This document shows, piece after piece, positions 1-9,579 of a DNA stretch of 64,000 nucleotides (position 1 is its first letter; each line of letters starts with the position of its first letter). The translations under genes were made by a program, and so were the position numbers. Source of the stretch: Pseudomonas putida (GTDB lineage: Bacteria > Pseudomonadota > Gammaproteobacteria > Pseudomonadales > Pseudomonadaceae); the NCBI RefSeq assembly GCF_002741075.1, contig NZ_CP016634.1:2030501-2094500 (forward strand), read 5' to 3'. The notes beneath the pieces are model-generated. The model was given only the letters and a program-made list of their open reading frames with translations, was not told the DNA's origin and did no database searches.

Positions 1-1071
1 TTCAACAACCTGCTCACCAGCATTGGCGGCAGCTTCGAGCTGATCGACAAACGCTTGCGCCAAGGACGCACCGAACAGTTGGAGGCTTTGCTGCGCATGG
101 GACGCGAGGCCGTGGCCCGAGCCATCCGCCTGACCCATCAGCTTCTGGCGTTCTCTTCCCGGCAGTCCTTGCAACGAAAGATCGTCGATCTGCACAGCCT
201 GCTCAAGCCACAGACGCTGCAAGCCAAACTGAGCGCATCGGTGACCTTGCGGGTCAACCTGCCAGCCAACCTCTGGCTGGCGGAGGCGGACGACAAGCAA
301 CTGCGCGAAGTGCTCGACAATGTGGTACTCAATGCCTGCGAAGCCATGCCAAGTGGTGGCCAGCTGAGCATCGAGGCCAGCAACGAGCATATCGATGACA
401 CTTGTTTCAGTGGTGGCGGGCTGGCCCGTGGTGACTACCTGCGCCTGAGCATCCGTGACAACGGCCAGGGCATGTCGCAAAGCACCCTGGAACATGCCTT
501 CGAGCCGTTCTTCAGCACCAAGCCGACCGGTCAGGGCATAGGGCTGGGCTTGTCGATGGTCTATGGCTTCAGCAAGCAGTCTCACGGCCATGTGGCGCTG
601 CACAGCCAGATTGGCCAAGGCACCCAGGTCGACCTCTACCTGCCACGCTATCGGGGCCAGCCAAAACCGAAAACGGATGCTCACCCTGCGAAGGCCGCCA
701 GTGGCAATCGCAATGTGTTGATCGTCGAGGACGATCCTCATGTACGAGACTTGGTTTCCCAGGCGCTGCGCGAAGAAGGTTTCCCCTGCCAGGCCGCCTG
801 TAACGCCGATGAAGCCCTGCAATTGCTGAACTCGCCAAGGCCCTACGCCTTGTTGGTCAGCGATGTAGGGCTACCGGGAATGAACGGCCGACAACTTGCA
901 CAGATCGCCCGCAAACGTCGGCCGGGTCTGCAGGTGCTGTTCATCACCGGCTATGCCGAGACCGCCATGGCCCGCGACGACTTCCTGGACCCCGGCATGC
1001 AGTTGATTTGCAAACCCTTCGAGCTGAGCCAGTTGCAGGCACGGGTCGCGCAAATGCTCGGCGAAGCCTGA
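1..1071 (+). CDS. Hybrid sensor histidine kinase/response regulator, C-terminal part (5' end outside window)
   Basis: The reading frame is open from base 1 and starts inside the H-box: the first residues FNNLLT match the end of the HDFNNLLT phospho-acceptor motif, so the sensory part lies upstream of the window. The ATPase domain follows, with an N-box (NACEAMPSGG), G1 (DNGQGM) and G2 (GIGLGLSM). After a short linker there is a receiver domain beginning NVLIVEDD, with the phospho-acceptor Asp in SDVGLPGMNG and the conserved Lys in CKPF. This is the architecture of PAS-type hybrid kinases with a C-terminal receiver. The signal cannot be inferred from this fragment. The gene meets its convergent neighbour end to end, stop codon against stop codon, with no spacer. 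Confidence 0.9.
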   Translation, partial: FNNLLTSIGGSFELIDKRLRQGRTEQLEALLRMGREAVARAIRLTHQLLAFSSRQSLQRKIVDLHSLLKPQTLQAKLSASVTLRVNLPANLWLAEADDKQLREVLDNVVLNACEAMPSGGQLSIEASNEHIDDTCFSGGGLARGDYLRLSIRDNGQGMSQSTLEHAFEPFFSTKPTGQGIGLGLSMVYGFSKQSHGHVALHSQIGQGTQVDLYLPRYRGQPKPKTDAHPAKAASGNRNVLIVEDDPHVRDLVSQALREEGFPCQAACNADEALQLLNSPRPYALLVSDVGLPGMNGRQLAQIARKRRPGLQVLFITGYAETAMARDDFLDPGMQLICKPFELSQLQARVAQMLGEA

Positions 1072-1509
1072 TCAACGGCCGATATCTTCATCCCAGAGCG
1101 CTGGGTGGCTATCGATGAAGTCGCGCATCATCTGCTCGCACGCCGCATCCTGCAGCACCTCTATGCGCACACCCCGGCTTTGCAGTAATTGCTCTTCACC
1201 CATGAACGTACGGTTTTCCCCCACCACGACATGGCCAATGCCATAGAGCAAGATGGCGCCACTGCACATCGGGCAAGGCGATAGCGTGGTGTACAGCGTG
1301 GCCTCGCGATATACCTGTGCACTCTGGCGACCGGCCCGCTCCAGGGCATCCATCTCGCCGTGCAAAATGGCACTGCCGCATTGTACGCGGCGGTTATGCC
1401 CTCGCCCGATGATCCGTCCCTCGTGAACCAGCACCGAGCCGATGGGAATCCCCCCTTCGGCAAGCCCCTGGCGCGCCTCATCGATGGCCGCCTGCATGAA
1501 TGTGTCCAT
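1072..1509 (-). CDS. Cytosine deaminase-like zinc nucleobase deaminase
   Basis: A 145-residue protein of the cytidine/deoxycytidylate deaminase fold. It carries both zinc motifs: HGEMD (HxE, ligand His plus proton-shuttle Glu) and SPCPMCSG (PCxxC). The surroundings (GGIPIGSVL, RGHN, LYTTLSPC, VVGEN and a DEDIG-type C-terminus) resemble the yeast FCY1 type of cytosine deaminase more than TadA or CodA, so deamination of cytosine to uracil is the best guess. Guanine deaminase or another nucleobase substrate is possible. The ATG at 1509 is preferred over the longer frame from 1524 because AGGAGG lies about 5 bases upstream of it. It is convergent with the kinase gene. Confidence 0.8.
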   Translation of the reverse strand: MDTFMQAAIDEARQGLAEGGIPIGSVLVHEGRIIGRGHNRRVQCGSAILHGEMDALERAGRQSAQVYREATLYTTLSPCPMCSGAILLYGIGHVVVGENRTFMGEEQLLQSRGVRIEVLQDAACEQMMRDFIDSHPALWDEDIGR

Positions 1510-1662
1510 ACCCCCTCCTGTCATGCCGTCATGCTCGACGGTCTGCCGAGCAGGCTAGCACAGGCACCAGGCCGTGGCTTTCCCGCCATGGACGGCTATC
1601 CTCATTAGGTTTGCGCTGCCCCGGGCAGATCCGGGCCCTTTCCTGGCGCTGGGAGTGTGGTC

Positions 1663-2352
1663 ATGAGCAAGAAAATCCTGGTTGTACTGACCAATACGGC
1701 GAAGTATCCAACGCTGCGGCGCGCCACCGGTCTGTGGCTGGGCGAGGTAGTGCATTTTGTCGACGAGGTCCAGAAGGCCGGCTATGCCGTCGACTATGTC
1801 AGCCCTGCAGGGGGCTATGTACCAATCGATCCCCACAGCCTGCAAATGGCCCCCGAACTCGACTGGCAGTGGTATGACGACAAGGCCTTCATGAACCGCC
1901 TCGGCAACACCCTTACGCCCGGTCAGGTCAAGGTCGACAACTACTGCGCCATCTACTACGCCGGTGGTCATGGTGTGGTCTGGGACCTGCCCGAGAACGC
2001 ACCGCTGCAGGAATTGGCTCGACGTATCTACGAGGCCGGTGGCGTGGTGGCTGCGGTGTGTCATGGTGTGGTCGGCCTGCTCAACATCAAGCTCAGCGAC
2101 AACAGCTTGTTGGTCAGGGGACGTCAGGTCACCGGGTTTTCCAACACCGAAGAGAAACTGGCCGAGCTGGACAAGGTCGTCCCCTTCCTGACCGAAAACG
2201 AGCTGGTCGCCCGTGGCGGCAAATACAGCAAGCATGAAGACCCTTGGGCCACCTATGTCGTCAGCGACGACCGGCTGGTTACAGGGCAGAACCCTGCCTC
2301 TAGCCGACGGGTAGCGCAGCAGGTGTTGGACCGGCTGAAAAAGCCGGCATGA
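1663..2352 (+). CDS. DJ-1/PfpI family protein, type 1 glutamine amidotransferase-like (Hsp31 type)
   Basis: A 229-residue class I amidotransferase-like protein. It has the nucleophile elbow AVCHG with the catalytic Cys, an upstream YYAGGHG loop and a Hsp31-like layout (N-terminal ILVVLTN strand, long cap insertion). Relatives act as glyoxalase III-type or protein-deglycase/chaperone enzymes in methylglyoxal and oxidative stress, and the actual substrate here is unknown. The ATG at 1663 is chosen because GGGAG sits 7 bases upstream. A GTG at 1657 in frame is less likely. The gene stands alone between a divergent deaminase and a membrane protein. Confidence 0.8.
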   Translation: MSKKILVVLTNTAKYPTLRRATGLWLGEVVHFVDEVQKAGYAVDYVSPAGGYVPIDPHSLQMAPELDWQWYDDKAFMNRLGNTLTPGQVKVDNYCAIYYAGGHGVVWDLPENAPLQELARRIYEAGGVVAAVCHGVVGLLNIKLSDNSLLVRGRQVTGFSNTEEKLAELDKVVPFLTENELVARGGKYSKHEDPWATYVVSDDRLVTGQNPASSRRVAQQVLDRLKKPA

Positions 2353-2481
2353 CTCCGACAACGTCTCTTGCCATCTACCGCTGCGCAAACGGATCGCAGC
2401 TACAGTCCAGCGGACACCCGCCCCGTTAATCTCTTCGACTTCTGTCCATTCAGGGCAGTCTGGTCGGAGGATTGCATTTCG

Positions 2482-3288
2482 ATGTCGAGATTCACTCACG
2501 CAGGCCGCAGCCTGCTCGAGATACTGCTGGTCCTGACGATCGGCATGGTCCCTGTGGTCTCAGGGCTGCTGGTGATGGTGTACCAGCTGGAAAGAAAGCT
2601 CGAAGAAAACGCCCTGGTCTCCGTTCAGGAAGCCATCTTCAGCGTCGACAGAGTGTTGGACCATCTGCAAACGGCCGCCTCCACTGCTCTGCCGCTGGCC
2701 GGACAACCCTGTGTGAAGGTCATGGGGACGCTCGAACGACTGGTCGCGGGCGACCCGCGCATTCGCTCGCTGGTCCTGACCCAGGATGGACACGCCTATT
2801 GCAGCACGATCGGTACCAGCTCGTCCTATAGCCCATCCTTCAATCATCCCAGTGACCATGTGCAACTCAACTTCAACTCGCCGGTGACGCCCAATGATGT
2901 CGTCGTCGAACTGCGTCTGACCTATGCCAATCCAGGGGTGATCGCCACCGCCTATGGCCTGGAGCTGCGTAACGAACTGCGCGGATTCCAGGATGGCCTG
3001 GTGCTGCTACTGGAGTTTGGGGAGACGTACCTATGGAGCGCAGGTGACAGCCGCGAAGCGCAACGCCCTTCGCAAACGGAGTTCTTCCGCAGCGCGATGT
3101 CGAGCAAGCATGGGTACACGGTCAAGGGTGGTTACCGGCAGGGTCATACCAGCCAGGAAATTCGCCAATCGATGATGAGGATACTTCCGTCGCTCGCCCT
3201 GATAGGGCTGCTGACCGGAGCAATAATGTATTGGGGGATTTTCAGGAACCGTGCCAATGGCAGGCACGCTGCGTCATCCAGAGGATGA
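2482..3288 (+). CDS. CSS-domain membrane protein without an EAL domain
   Basis: A 268-residue protein with one N-terminal transmembrane helix (about 10-33), a periplasmic region of about 200 residues, and a second helix near the C-terminus (LPSLALIGLLTGAIMYWGIF). The periplasmic part has the hallmarks of the CSS domain: AGQPC and, further on, YCSTIG. These cysteines can form a disulfide that controls PdeC-like c-di-GMP phosphodiesterases. The EAL domain that normally follows is absent, and the protein stops about 10 residues after the second helix. A full-length CSS-EAL protein lies 1.4 kb downstream at 4692. The ATG at 2482 is chosen since residues before it do not look like a protein start. 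GGAGG lies 11 bases upstream. Its function is unknown; a redox sensor or partner role is inference. Confidence 0.75.
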   Translation: MSRFTHAGRSLLEILLVLTIGMVPVVSGLLVMVYQLERKLEENALVSVQEAIFSVDRVLDHLQTAASTALPLAGQPCVKVMGTLERLVAGDPRIRSLVLTQDGHAYCSTIGTSSSYSPSFNHPSDHVQLNFNSPVTPNDVVVELRLTYANPGVIATAYGLELRNELRGFQDGLVLLLEFGETYLWSAGDSREAQRPSQTEFFRSAMSSKHGYTVKGGYRQGHTSQEIRQSMMRILPSLALIGLLTGAIMYWGIFRNRANGRHAASSRG

Positions 3289-3300
3289 CCCAGCGTGCCT
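3262..3300. terminator. Long hairpin between convergent CSS gene and hpd
   Basis: An almost perfect inverted repeat: AGGCACGCTG, c, GTCATCC, loop aga, then GGATGAC, c, CAGCGTGCCT, giving 17 paired bases with one C-C mismatch. It overlaps the last codons of the CSS gene and ends 6 bases before the hpd stop codon. There is no T-run on either side, so it may be a bidirectional terminator/3'-end stabilising structure rather than a classic intrinsic terminator. Confidence 0.55.
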
Positions 3301-3306
3301 TGGGAC

Positions 3307-4383
3307 TTACTCGACGTTCAGGACGCCGCGGCGAACCTGGTCACGCTCGATGGATTCGAACAGCGCCTTGAAGTTGCCCTCACCGAAGCCATCGTCACCC
3401 TTACGCTGGATGAACTCGAAGAAGACCGGGCCCATCAACGTCTCGGAGAAGATCTGCAGCAGCAGACGCTTGTCACCCGACTCGGAGGAACCGTCGAGCA
3501 GGATGCCGCGGGCTTGGAGCTCGTCAACCGGCTCGCCATGACCTGGCAGGCGCTCTTCGAGCATTTCGTAGTAGGTCTGTGGCGGTGCGGTCATGAAGCG
3601 CATGCCATAACCCTTCAGGGCATCCCAGGTCTTGATCAGGTCATCGGTGAAGAAGGCGACGTGTTGGATGCCTTCGCCGTTGTACTGCATCAGGAACTCT
3701 TCGATCTGCCCCGAGCCCTTGGACGACTCTTCGTTCAGCGGGATACGGATCATGCCATCGGGCGCCGTCATGGCACGCGACGTCAGGCCGGTGTACTCGC
3801 CTTTGATGTCGAAGTAACGAATTTCGCGGAAGTTGAACAGCTTCTCGTAGAAGCCAGCCCAGTAGGACATCCGGCCGCGATAGACATTGTGGGTCAGATG
3901 GTCGATGACCTTGAGGCCCGCGCCTTTCGGGTTGCGGTCCACGCCTTCGATGAACTTGAAGTCGATGTCATAGATCGAGCTGCCTTCTTCGAAGCGGTCG
4001 ATAAGATACAGCGGCGCGCCGCCAATGCCTTTGATCGCTGGCAGGCGCAGCTCCATCGGACCGGTCTCGATCTCGACCGGCTGGGCACCCAGTTCCAGGG
4101 CGCGAGCGTAGGCTTCGTGGGCATTGCGAACACGAAACGCCATGCCGCAAACAGACGGACCATGCTCGGCGGCAAAGTACGAGGCGATGCTCTTGGGCTC
4201 GTTGTTCAGGATCAGGTTGATGCCGCCCTGACGATACAGGTGCACATCCTTGGAGCGGTGGGTGGCCACCTTGGTGAAACCGAGCATCTGGAAGACCGGT
4301 TCCAGCACGCCGGGGGTGGGCGATGCGAATTCGATGAACTCAAAGCCCATCAGACCCATTGGGTTGTCGAAGATATCAGCCAT
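3307..4383 (-). CDS. hpd: 4-hydroxyphenylpyruvate dioxygenase
   Basis: A 358-residue enzyme, the normal length for Pseudomonas HPPD, of the vicinal-oxygen-chelate fold. It converts 4-hydroxyphenylpyruvate to homogentisate in tyrosine/phenylalanine catabolism. The Fe(II) ligands are visible as the His of DHLTHNV, the His of GIQHVAF and the Glu of [10 protein letters not shown]. The C-terminal [15 protein letters not shown] signature is intact. The start [10 protein letters not shown] is supported by GAGGA about 7 bases upstream and by family alignment. The longer frame to 4497 is discarded. No homogentisate dioxygenase gene lies nearby, so hpd appears monocistronic. Direct repeats at 4585 and 4605 may mark its regulatory region. 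Confidence 0.97.
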   Translation of the reverse strand: MADIFDNPMGLMGFEFIEFASPTPGVLEPVFQMLGFTKVATHRSKDVHLYRQGGINLILNNEPKSIASYFAAEHGPSVCGMAFRVRNAHEAYARALELGAQPVEIETGPMELRLPAIKGIGGAPLYLIDRFEEGSSIYDIDFKFIEGVDRNPKGAGLKVIDHLTHNVYRGRMSYWAGFYEKLFNFREIRYFDIKGEYTGLTSRAMTAPDGMIRIPLNEESSKGSGQIEEFLMQYNGEGIQHVAFFTDDLIKTWDALKGYGMRFMTAPPQTYYEMLEERLPGHGEPVDELQARGILLDGSSESGDKRLLLQIFSETLMGPVFFEFIQRKGDDGFGEGNFKALFESIERDQVRRGVLNVE

Positions 4384-4584
4384 GTTGGTGTCCTCATCTA
4401 TAAGCGAAAAACAGGTGGAATCAGGTGCTTTGGATGTCGGACAGGCGTGGTGGCGAGCAGGGTATGCCGCGCACGCTGCGGGCAAGGAAGTCACCAATGA
4501 TGAGTTTGAACCCTTGGTATGTCATATGGACCCATTCTCGGCGGGCTTGATCCTCCGGAATGCGGAGAACCTTATTCTTGTATT

Positions 4585-4616
4585 CGTAAACGGATTCTAC
4601 AGTGCGTAAAATCATT
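4585..4616. promoter_or_regulatory. Direct repeats upstream of hpd, possible PhhR-type control region
   Basis: CGTAAACGGATT at 4585 and CGTAAAATCATT at 4605 are direct repeats exactly 20 bp (two helical turns) apart, in an AT-richer stretch between hpd and the divergent CSS-EAL gene. The first copy also resembles a TyrR/PhhR box: CGTAAA, 5 bases, TCTACA, against TGTAAA-N6-TTTACA, but its spacer is one base short. PhhR is known to control hpd in P. putida. The assignment here is inference. Confidence 0.35.
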
Positions 4617-4691
4617 TGTCGCGCTTTAGTTCACCGCTTTGGCCGACAAACGGCTATCCTCTGGCCATTGTCTTTATCAGATTAGATCAGC

Positions 4692-6278
4692 ATGCCCTTC
4701 AAGGTTAAACGCTCCGCCCGTCGGGGCTGGCGAGCCCTGCTTCCCTGGGCCATTGGTGCCCTGCCGCTGCTGTGTGGCATGGCAATCATGCACTGGCAGG
4801 CCCAACGCGAACTGCAAACCGCCAGTCAGGCCACCACCCGACAAGTGGTGGAGCAGGTCGAACATATCCTCGACAACATCTCCCGAGCCGCCCAGGAACT
4901 ACTGCCACTGGTCGGTCGTCCCTGCGACCAGATCGACCTGGCACTGCGAAGCCAGGTCACCCGCAATGCCTTCGTCCGCTCCACCAACCTCTTCCACGAA
5001 AACACCCTCTATTGCTCCTCGCTGTTCGGCAACTTCGACGAGCCGGTAGATGCACGTGACTACACCGACGGTCGCCTCTGGCTGATGGCCGGCAACTCGG
5101 TCACCCCTGGCCATCCCTTGCTGGCCTATCGCGTCAGCAACGCTGGCAGTGGTGCGATCACCACCGTCGACGGCGACCACCTGACCAGCGCATTGCAGTG
5201 GGTCAGTTCCGGAGAAGTGCTTCAACTTCAAGTCGGCAACCATTGGATGGGCAAGGACGGCGTGGTGCACGAAGGCGCAGCACCGGTGGCCGCCATTGCG
5301 CCGTCGGTACAGGCATCGACCCGCTACCCGTTCAGTGTTCACGGCGGCTATGGGGCAGGCAAAAAAGTCGAGTTCATCTCCGAACACTACGCAGCCCTAC
5401 TCAGCCTGCTGCTATTGATCGGGGTCCTCGCTGGCGTCGTCTGCCACTGGCAGATCCGGCGCGCCTCGTCACCCCGAGCCGAACTCAACCGCGCCCTGGA
5501 GGCCGATGAGTTCCTGCCATACTTCCAACCCGTGGTGCGCAAGGACGACTACCGCTGGGCCGGTGTCGAAGTCCTGATGCGCTGGAATCACCCACGTGAA
5601 GGCCTGGTGCGCCCCGACCTCTTCATTCCCTATGCCGAGCACAGCGGCCAGATCGTCCCCATGACCCGGGCGTTGATGCTGCATACCGCCCAGGCCTTGG
5701 CGCCGTATGCCGCACTGCTGGAAGATGGCTTTCACATCGGCATCAACATTACCGCCGACCACTGCCGCGACCTGGAGTTGCTGGATGACTGCCGCACCTT
5801 CCTCCAGCACTTCCCTCCTGGACGCGTGGTGCTGACCTTGGAACTGACCGAACGCAAGCTGATCGAAGCCACGCCCATTACCCTGGAGCTGTTCGAGAAA
5901 CTTCACGAGATGGGGGTAATGATCGCTCTGGACGATTTCGGCACAGGCCAGTCGAGCCTCAATTACCTGCGCCAGTTCAAGGTCGACTACCTGAAGATCG
6001 ACCAGAGCTTCGTGGGCATGATCGGCGGCGACGCGCTGTCCCAGCACATTCTCGATACCATCATCGAACTGTCGGGCAAACTGGGCCTGGGCCTCGTGGC
6101 CGAAGGGGTCGAGACCGAGGTCCAGCGCGATTATCTGGCACGGCACCATGTGGACTTCCAGCAAGGCTACCTGTTCGGCCGCCCGATGCCTGTAAACGAC
6201 TTCCTCCAAGCCCTGGCCGCCCGCCCGGGCAGCTCGCGGTTGCCGCACAACATACGCCCTGAGATCATGCCCAACTGA
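4692..6278 (+). CDS. CSS-domain EAL cyclic-di-GMP phosphodiesterase
   Basis: A 528-residue inner-membrane protein. It has a transmembrane helix at about 16-34, a periplasmic CSS domain (GRPC and YCSSLFG cysteines), a second helix at about 234-255, then a cytoplasmic EAL domain. The EAL signature reads EVLMRW (EVL variant, common in active enzymes). The other metal and catalytic motifs, NIT, ELTE, DDFGTG, K in LKIDQSF, and EGVET, are present, so c-di-GMP hydrolysis is likely. In E. coli PdeC-type proteins the periplasmic disulfide status sets activity. There is no adjacent cyclase. It shares its sensor domain with the EAL-less protein at 2482. No strong ribosome-binding site is visible before the ATG. 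Confidence 0.9.
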   Translation: MPFKVKRSARRGWRALLPWAIGALPLLCGMAIMHWQAQRELQTASQATTRQVVEQVEHILDNISRAAQELLPLVGRPCDQIDLALRSQVTRNAFVRSTNLFHENTLYCSSLFGNFDEPVDARDYTDGRLWLMAGNSVTPGHPLLAYRVSNAGSGAITTVDGDHLTSALQWVSSGEVLQLQVGNHWMGKDGVVHEGAAPVAAIAPSVQASTRYPFSVHGGYGAGKKVEFISEHYAALLSLLLLIGVLAGVVCHWQIRRASSPRAELNRALEADEFLPYFQPVVRKDDYRWAGVEVLMRWNHPREGLVRPDLFIPYAEHSGQIVPMTRALMLHTAQALAPYAALLEDGFHIGINITADHCRDLELLDDCRTFLQHFPPGRVVLTLELTERKLIEATPITLELFEKLHEMGVMIALDDFGTGQSSLNYLRQFKVDYLKIDQSFVGMIGGDALSQHILDTIIELSGKLGLGLVAEGVETEVQRDYLARHHVDFQQGYLFGRPMPVNDFLQALAARPGSSRLPHNIRPEIMPN

Positions 6279-6312
6279 TACACCCGCTCATATCCCATTA
6301 ACAGAGGCATTC

Positions 6313-7200
6313 GTGTCAAAAGGCATTGTTTCGTCCGTCATGGCGTCCTGTCTGTTCGCCGTGATGTATTTCTATACCTCCCTGATGGCTCCGCTGGACG
6401 GCGAAGAGATTTTCGGGTGGCGCACGCTGCTCACGCTCCCCTGTCTCACTTTGTTCATGCTGGCCACCAAGGACTGGAAGCTAGTCGGTGCCTTGCTGGC
6501 ACGAGTCAAAAAGACACCGACATTGTTGCTAGGCATGATCGGCACCTCCTGGCTCATGGGCGTGCAGCTGTGGCTGTTCCTCTGGGCACCTCTGCATGGG
6601 CGCAGCCTGGAGGTTTCCATGGGCTATTTCCTGCTGCCGCTGGCCATGGTCCTGACCGGGCGACTGGTCTATGGCGAGCGCTTGTCGCGCTTGCAGAAAG
6701 TTGCGGTGGCATGCGCTGTTCTGGGCGTGGGGCATGAGCTGTACCAGAACGGCAGCTTTGCCTGGGAAACCTTGGTGGTGACCATCGGCTACCCGATCTA
6801 CTTCGTCCTGCGTCGGCGCTGCCGCACCGATAACCTGGGCGGTCTGTGGTGCGACATGTGCCTGTTGCTGCCGTGGGCGCTGTACTTCGTGATGCAGGGC
6901 CCACTGACCCCTGCCGACCTGGCCGAACATCCGGGTCTCTACGGCTTGATACCGTTGCTCGGTGTGATCAGCGCCTCAGCCCTGATCGCCTACGTGCTGG
7001 CCAGCCGCTTGTTGCCGTTCAGCCTGTTCGGGCTGCTCAGCTACGTGGAACCTGTGCTGTTGGTCGGCGTCGCCTTACTGCTGGGCGAGACCATCGGCCC
7101 GGACCAGTGGCTGACCTACCTGCCGATCTGGGCCGCAGTGCTGGTGCTGGTGCTTGAAGGTTTCAAGCACCTGCTACGCCAGCGTCGTCGCTCGGTGTAA
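6313..7200 (+). CDS. rarD: RarD-type EamA-family transporter
   Basis: A 295-residue protein with about ten predicted hydrophobic segments typical of the drug/metabolite transporter superfamily. RarD signatures are visible: the N-terminal [20 protein letters not shown] stretch, GWR after the first helix, and [18 protein letters not shown] near the end. RarD was named for chloramphenicol sensitivity in P. aeruginosa, but its physiological substrate is unsettled. It starts with GTG at 6313, with AGAGG about 6 bases upstream. Its last 38 bases overlap the 3' end of the convergent TerC gene. Confidence 0.85.
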   Translation: MSKGIVSSVMASCLFAVMYFYTSLMAPLDGEEIFGWRTLLTLPCLTLFMLATKDWKLVGALLARVKKTPTLLLGMIGTSWLMGVQLWLFLWAPLHGRSLEVSMGYFLLPLAMVLTGRLVYGERLSRLQKVAVACAVLGVGHELYQNGSFAWETLVVTIGYPIYFVLRRRCRTDNLGGLWCDMCLLLPWALYFVMQGPLTPADLAEHPGLYGLIPLLGVISASALIAYVLASRLLPFSLFGLLSYVEPVLLVGVALLLGETIGPDQWLTYLPIWAAVLVLVLEGFKHLLRQRRRSV

Positions 7201-8734
7201 GGCGAACCTGACGCACCCTGCGTTCCTCCACCGCCATCACCGTCAGCGTCCAGCCATTGAAGGCCAGGCGATCCCCCACCACCGGCAGACGATCCAGCAA
7301 ACTCATCACCAGACCCGCGAGGGTCTGGTAATCCTCGGTGGCGCGAGCGCTGAAACCAGTCCTTGCCTGCACCTGGCTCAGGTTCAGTGCGCCACTGACG
7401 ACGAATGCTCCCGCCTCTTCGACAATGCCCGGACCGGTCACTTCACTGGCGTCTGGCAGTTCCCCAGCGATCGATTCGAGGATGTCGGTCATGGTCAGCA
7501 AGCCCGTAAAATCACCGAACTCATTGACCACGAAGGCGATGTGCGTCGATTGGGCGCGCATCTGCTCCAGGGCATTGAGAATGCTGAAGCTTTCCAGCAG
7601 GTTCAGCGGTGCACGCGCCAGGCGCTCCAGGTCAGGGTGCCCACCCGACAACAACTCCTTGAGCAGCTCCTTTTTGTGCACGAAGCCCAACGGCTCCTCG
7701 ATCCGCCCATCGCGAATCAGCGGCAGACGTGAATACGGCGAATGGGCCAAAGCCTGGGCGATGGCATCGGCGGGTTGGCCCAGATCGATGGCATCGACCT
7801 TCACGCGAACCGTCATTACCGTGCGGATCGGTCGCTCGGCCAGGTTCAGCACGCCACTGATCATCACCCGCTCGCGACGGTCGAAGACCACCTGCTCGCC
7901 ACTGCCTTCGACCAGGTCGGCGATCTCATCACCCACTTCGTCAGCCTCCACCCGACGCCCGCCCATCAGCCGCAATACGGCATGGGCAGTGCGCTCGCGC
8001 AGCGGCCGATGCTGTTGCAAGCTGCGCTTGCGGCGCGCCCGCGCCAACTGGTTGAACAGTTCGATCAGCAACGAAAAGCCAATGGCCGCGTACAAGTAGC
8101 CTTTCGGGATGTGGAAGCCCAGGCCCTCGGCAGTCAGGCTGAAGCCGATCATCATCAGGAAGCCCAGGCACAGCATGATCACTGTGGGGTGGGCATTGAC
8201 GAAGCGAGTCAGCGGCTTGCTGGCGACGATCATGATGCCGATGGAGAAGATCACCGCGATCATCATCACAGACAAATGCTCGACCATGCCCACCGCGGTG
8301 ATCACCGCGTCCAGAGAAAACACCGCATCCAGCACCACGATCTGCGCCACGATGGGCCAGAACGCCGCATGTCGGGTCGCACCGCTGGCCTGGGCCACAT
8401 GCCCCTCCAAGCGCTCGTGCAGTTCCATGGTGGCCTTGAACAGCAGGAACACACCACCGAACAGCATGATCAGGTCGCGCCCCGAGAAGCTCTTGCCAAG
8501 CACCTCGAACAGCGGCGCAGTCAAGGTGACCATCCAGGAAATACTGGCCAGTAGGCCCAGGCGCATGATCAACGCCAGACTCAGGCCGATGACCCGTGCA
8601 CGGTCGCGCTGATGGGGTGGCAGCTTGTCGGCCAGGATGGCGATGAACACCAGGTTGTCGATGCCCAGCACCAACTCGAGCACGATAAGCGTGGCAAGGC
8701 CCAGCCAGGCCGTAGGATCGGCTAGCCATTCCAT
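7163..8734 (-). CDS. TerC-family membrane protein with CBS and CorC/HlyC domains (YegH/YoaE type)
   Basis: A 523-residue protein in three parts. An N-terminal TerC membrane domain of about seven helices (residues 1-235) carries the acidic motifs [11 protein letters not shown] and [11 protein letters not shown] central pair of CBS domains spans about 290-430, and a C-terminal transporter-associated CorC_HlyC domain ends the protein. TerC-like proteins take part in Mn2+ or other metal export and in secretion-linked metalation; the CBS pair may bind adenine nucleotides. The gene is single with a 257-bp upstream gap. I looked for a yybP-ykoY manganese riboswitch there and could not support one. 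A 15-bp hairpin (TGGCCG, ata, CGGCCA, 8779-8793) lies in the leader. Confidence 0.85.
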   Translation of the reverse strand: MEWLADPTAWLGLATLIVLELVLGIDNLVFIAILADKLPPHQRDRARVIGLSLALIMRLGLLASISWMVTLTAPLFEVLGKSFSGRDLIMLFGGVFLLFKATMELHERLEGHVAQASGATRHAAFWPIVAQIVVLDAVFSLDAVITAVGMVEHLSVMMIAVIFSIGIMIVASKPLTRFVNAHPTVIMLCLGFLMMIGFSLTAEGLGFHIPKGYLYAAIGFSLLIELFNQLARARRKRSLQQHRPLRERTAHAVLRLMGGRRVEADEVGDEIADLVEGSGEQVVFDRRERVMISGVLNLAERPIRTVMTVRVKVDAIDLGQPADAIAQALAHSPYSRLPLIRDGRIEEPLGFVHKKELLKELLSGGHPDLERLARAPLNLLESFSILNALEQMRAQSTHIAFVVNEFGDFTGLLTMTDILESIAGELPDASEVTGPGIVEEAGAFVVSGALNLSQVQARTGFSARATEDYQTLAGLVMSLLDRLPVVGDRLAFNGWTLTVMAVEERRVRQVRLTPSDDAGVAGA

Positions 8735-8991
8735 TGCGAGGTACTCATACAGGAAGCGTCACAGGGACGAGGGAAGGATGGCCGATACGGCCAGAGACTG
8801 GGGGGCTCCGAGAAGGTGCTCATGGTGACCTTGATGGCTAATTGGGATGCTGATCCTACAATCGTTGTGGCTTTTTCTGACAGCACGGAACTATTACAAA
8901 AGCTGTAACAGGCCACAGGGGACTTTTCTTCAATACCCTGTCCGCCTCTTGAACCAGGATGGTGTTTCTCTCACTTCAAGGAATGTTTCTC

Positions 8992-9576
8992 ATGAGCCTG
9001 TCTCTGTCCATGGCTGCTTTCGCCTTGGCGGCATCCATTTCACCCGGCCCGGTCAACATCGTCGCGTTAGGCAGTGGTGTTCGCCACGGTCTGCGCGCAA
9101 GCCTCGGCCATGTCGCCGGGGCGACCCTGGGTTTTTGCCTGTTGCTGGTGCTGGTTGGCCTGGGCCTGCACGAACTGCTGATCCGCTGGCCGCTGCTGGG
9201 CCGCTTGCTGCATGGCGGCGGGGTCATGTTCTTGCTGTACATGGCCTGGAAGCTGGCCAGTGACAACGGCCAGTTGACTACTGAGCATCAGGACGGCGCG
9301 CCTTCAGCCTGGCATGGCGCGGTCATGCAGTGGCTCAATCCCAAGGCCTGGCTGGCCGCTGTGGCAGGCATTGGTGCCTACACAGGAGGTGAGCAACATT
9401 TATTGTGGCTGTTTACGTGGATCTATGGGCCGATCTGCTTTGTCTCGATTGCCAGTTGGGCCTGGGCTGGCAGTGTGATTCGCCAATACCTGGGCAACCC
9501 GCGGCATCTGCGGGTGTTCAACCGCGCCTTGGCAGCGCTGTTGCTGGCCAGCGCGCTGTACCTGGCCTTGGGCTGA
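8992..9576 (+). CDS. LysE-family exporter
   Basis: A 194-residue inner-membrane protein with the RhtB/LysE signature SPGPVN near the N-terminus and the NPKAWL motif mid-protein, with about six hydrophobic segments. Family members export amino acids or related compounds. The substrate is not readable from sequence. The ATG at 8992 is chosen because AAGGA lies 8-9 bases upstream. Earlier in-frame ATGs at 8959 and 8983 are poorer. An AraC-type regulator follows tail to tail, 3 bases away. Confidence 0.85.
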   Translation: MSLSLSMAAFALAASISPGPVNIVALGSGVRHGLRASLGHVAGATLGFCLLLVLVGLGLHELLIRWPLLGRLLHGGGVMFLLYMAWKLASDNGQLTTEHQDGAPSAWHGAVMQWLNPKAWLAAVAGIGAYTGGEQHLLWLFTWIYGPICFVSIASWAWAGSVIRQYLGNPRHLRVFNRALAALLLASALYLALG

Positions 9577-9579
9577 CCC

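Noticed and set aside
4421..4615. A 64-codon minus-strand frame between hpd and the CSS-EAL gene
   Set aside because: It has no ribosome-binding site, no recognisable motif, and sits in the promoter region of two genes.
8735..8991. Possible manganese (yybP-ykoY) riboswitch before the TerC gene
   Set aside because: The TerC link made it worth checking, but I could not find the conserved core sequences or a convincing fold; only a short hairpin is visible.
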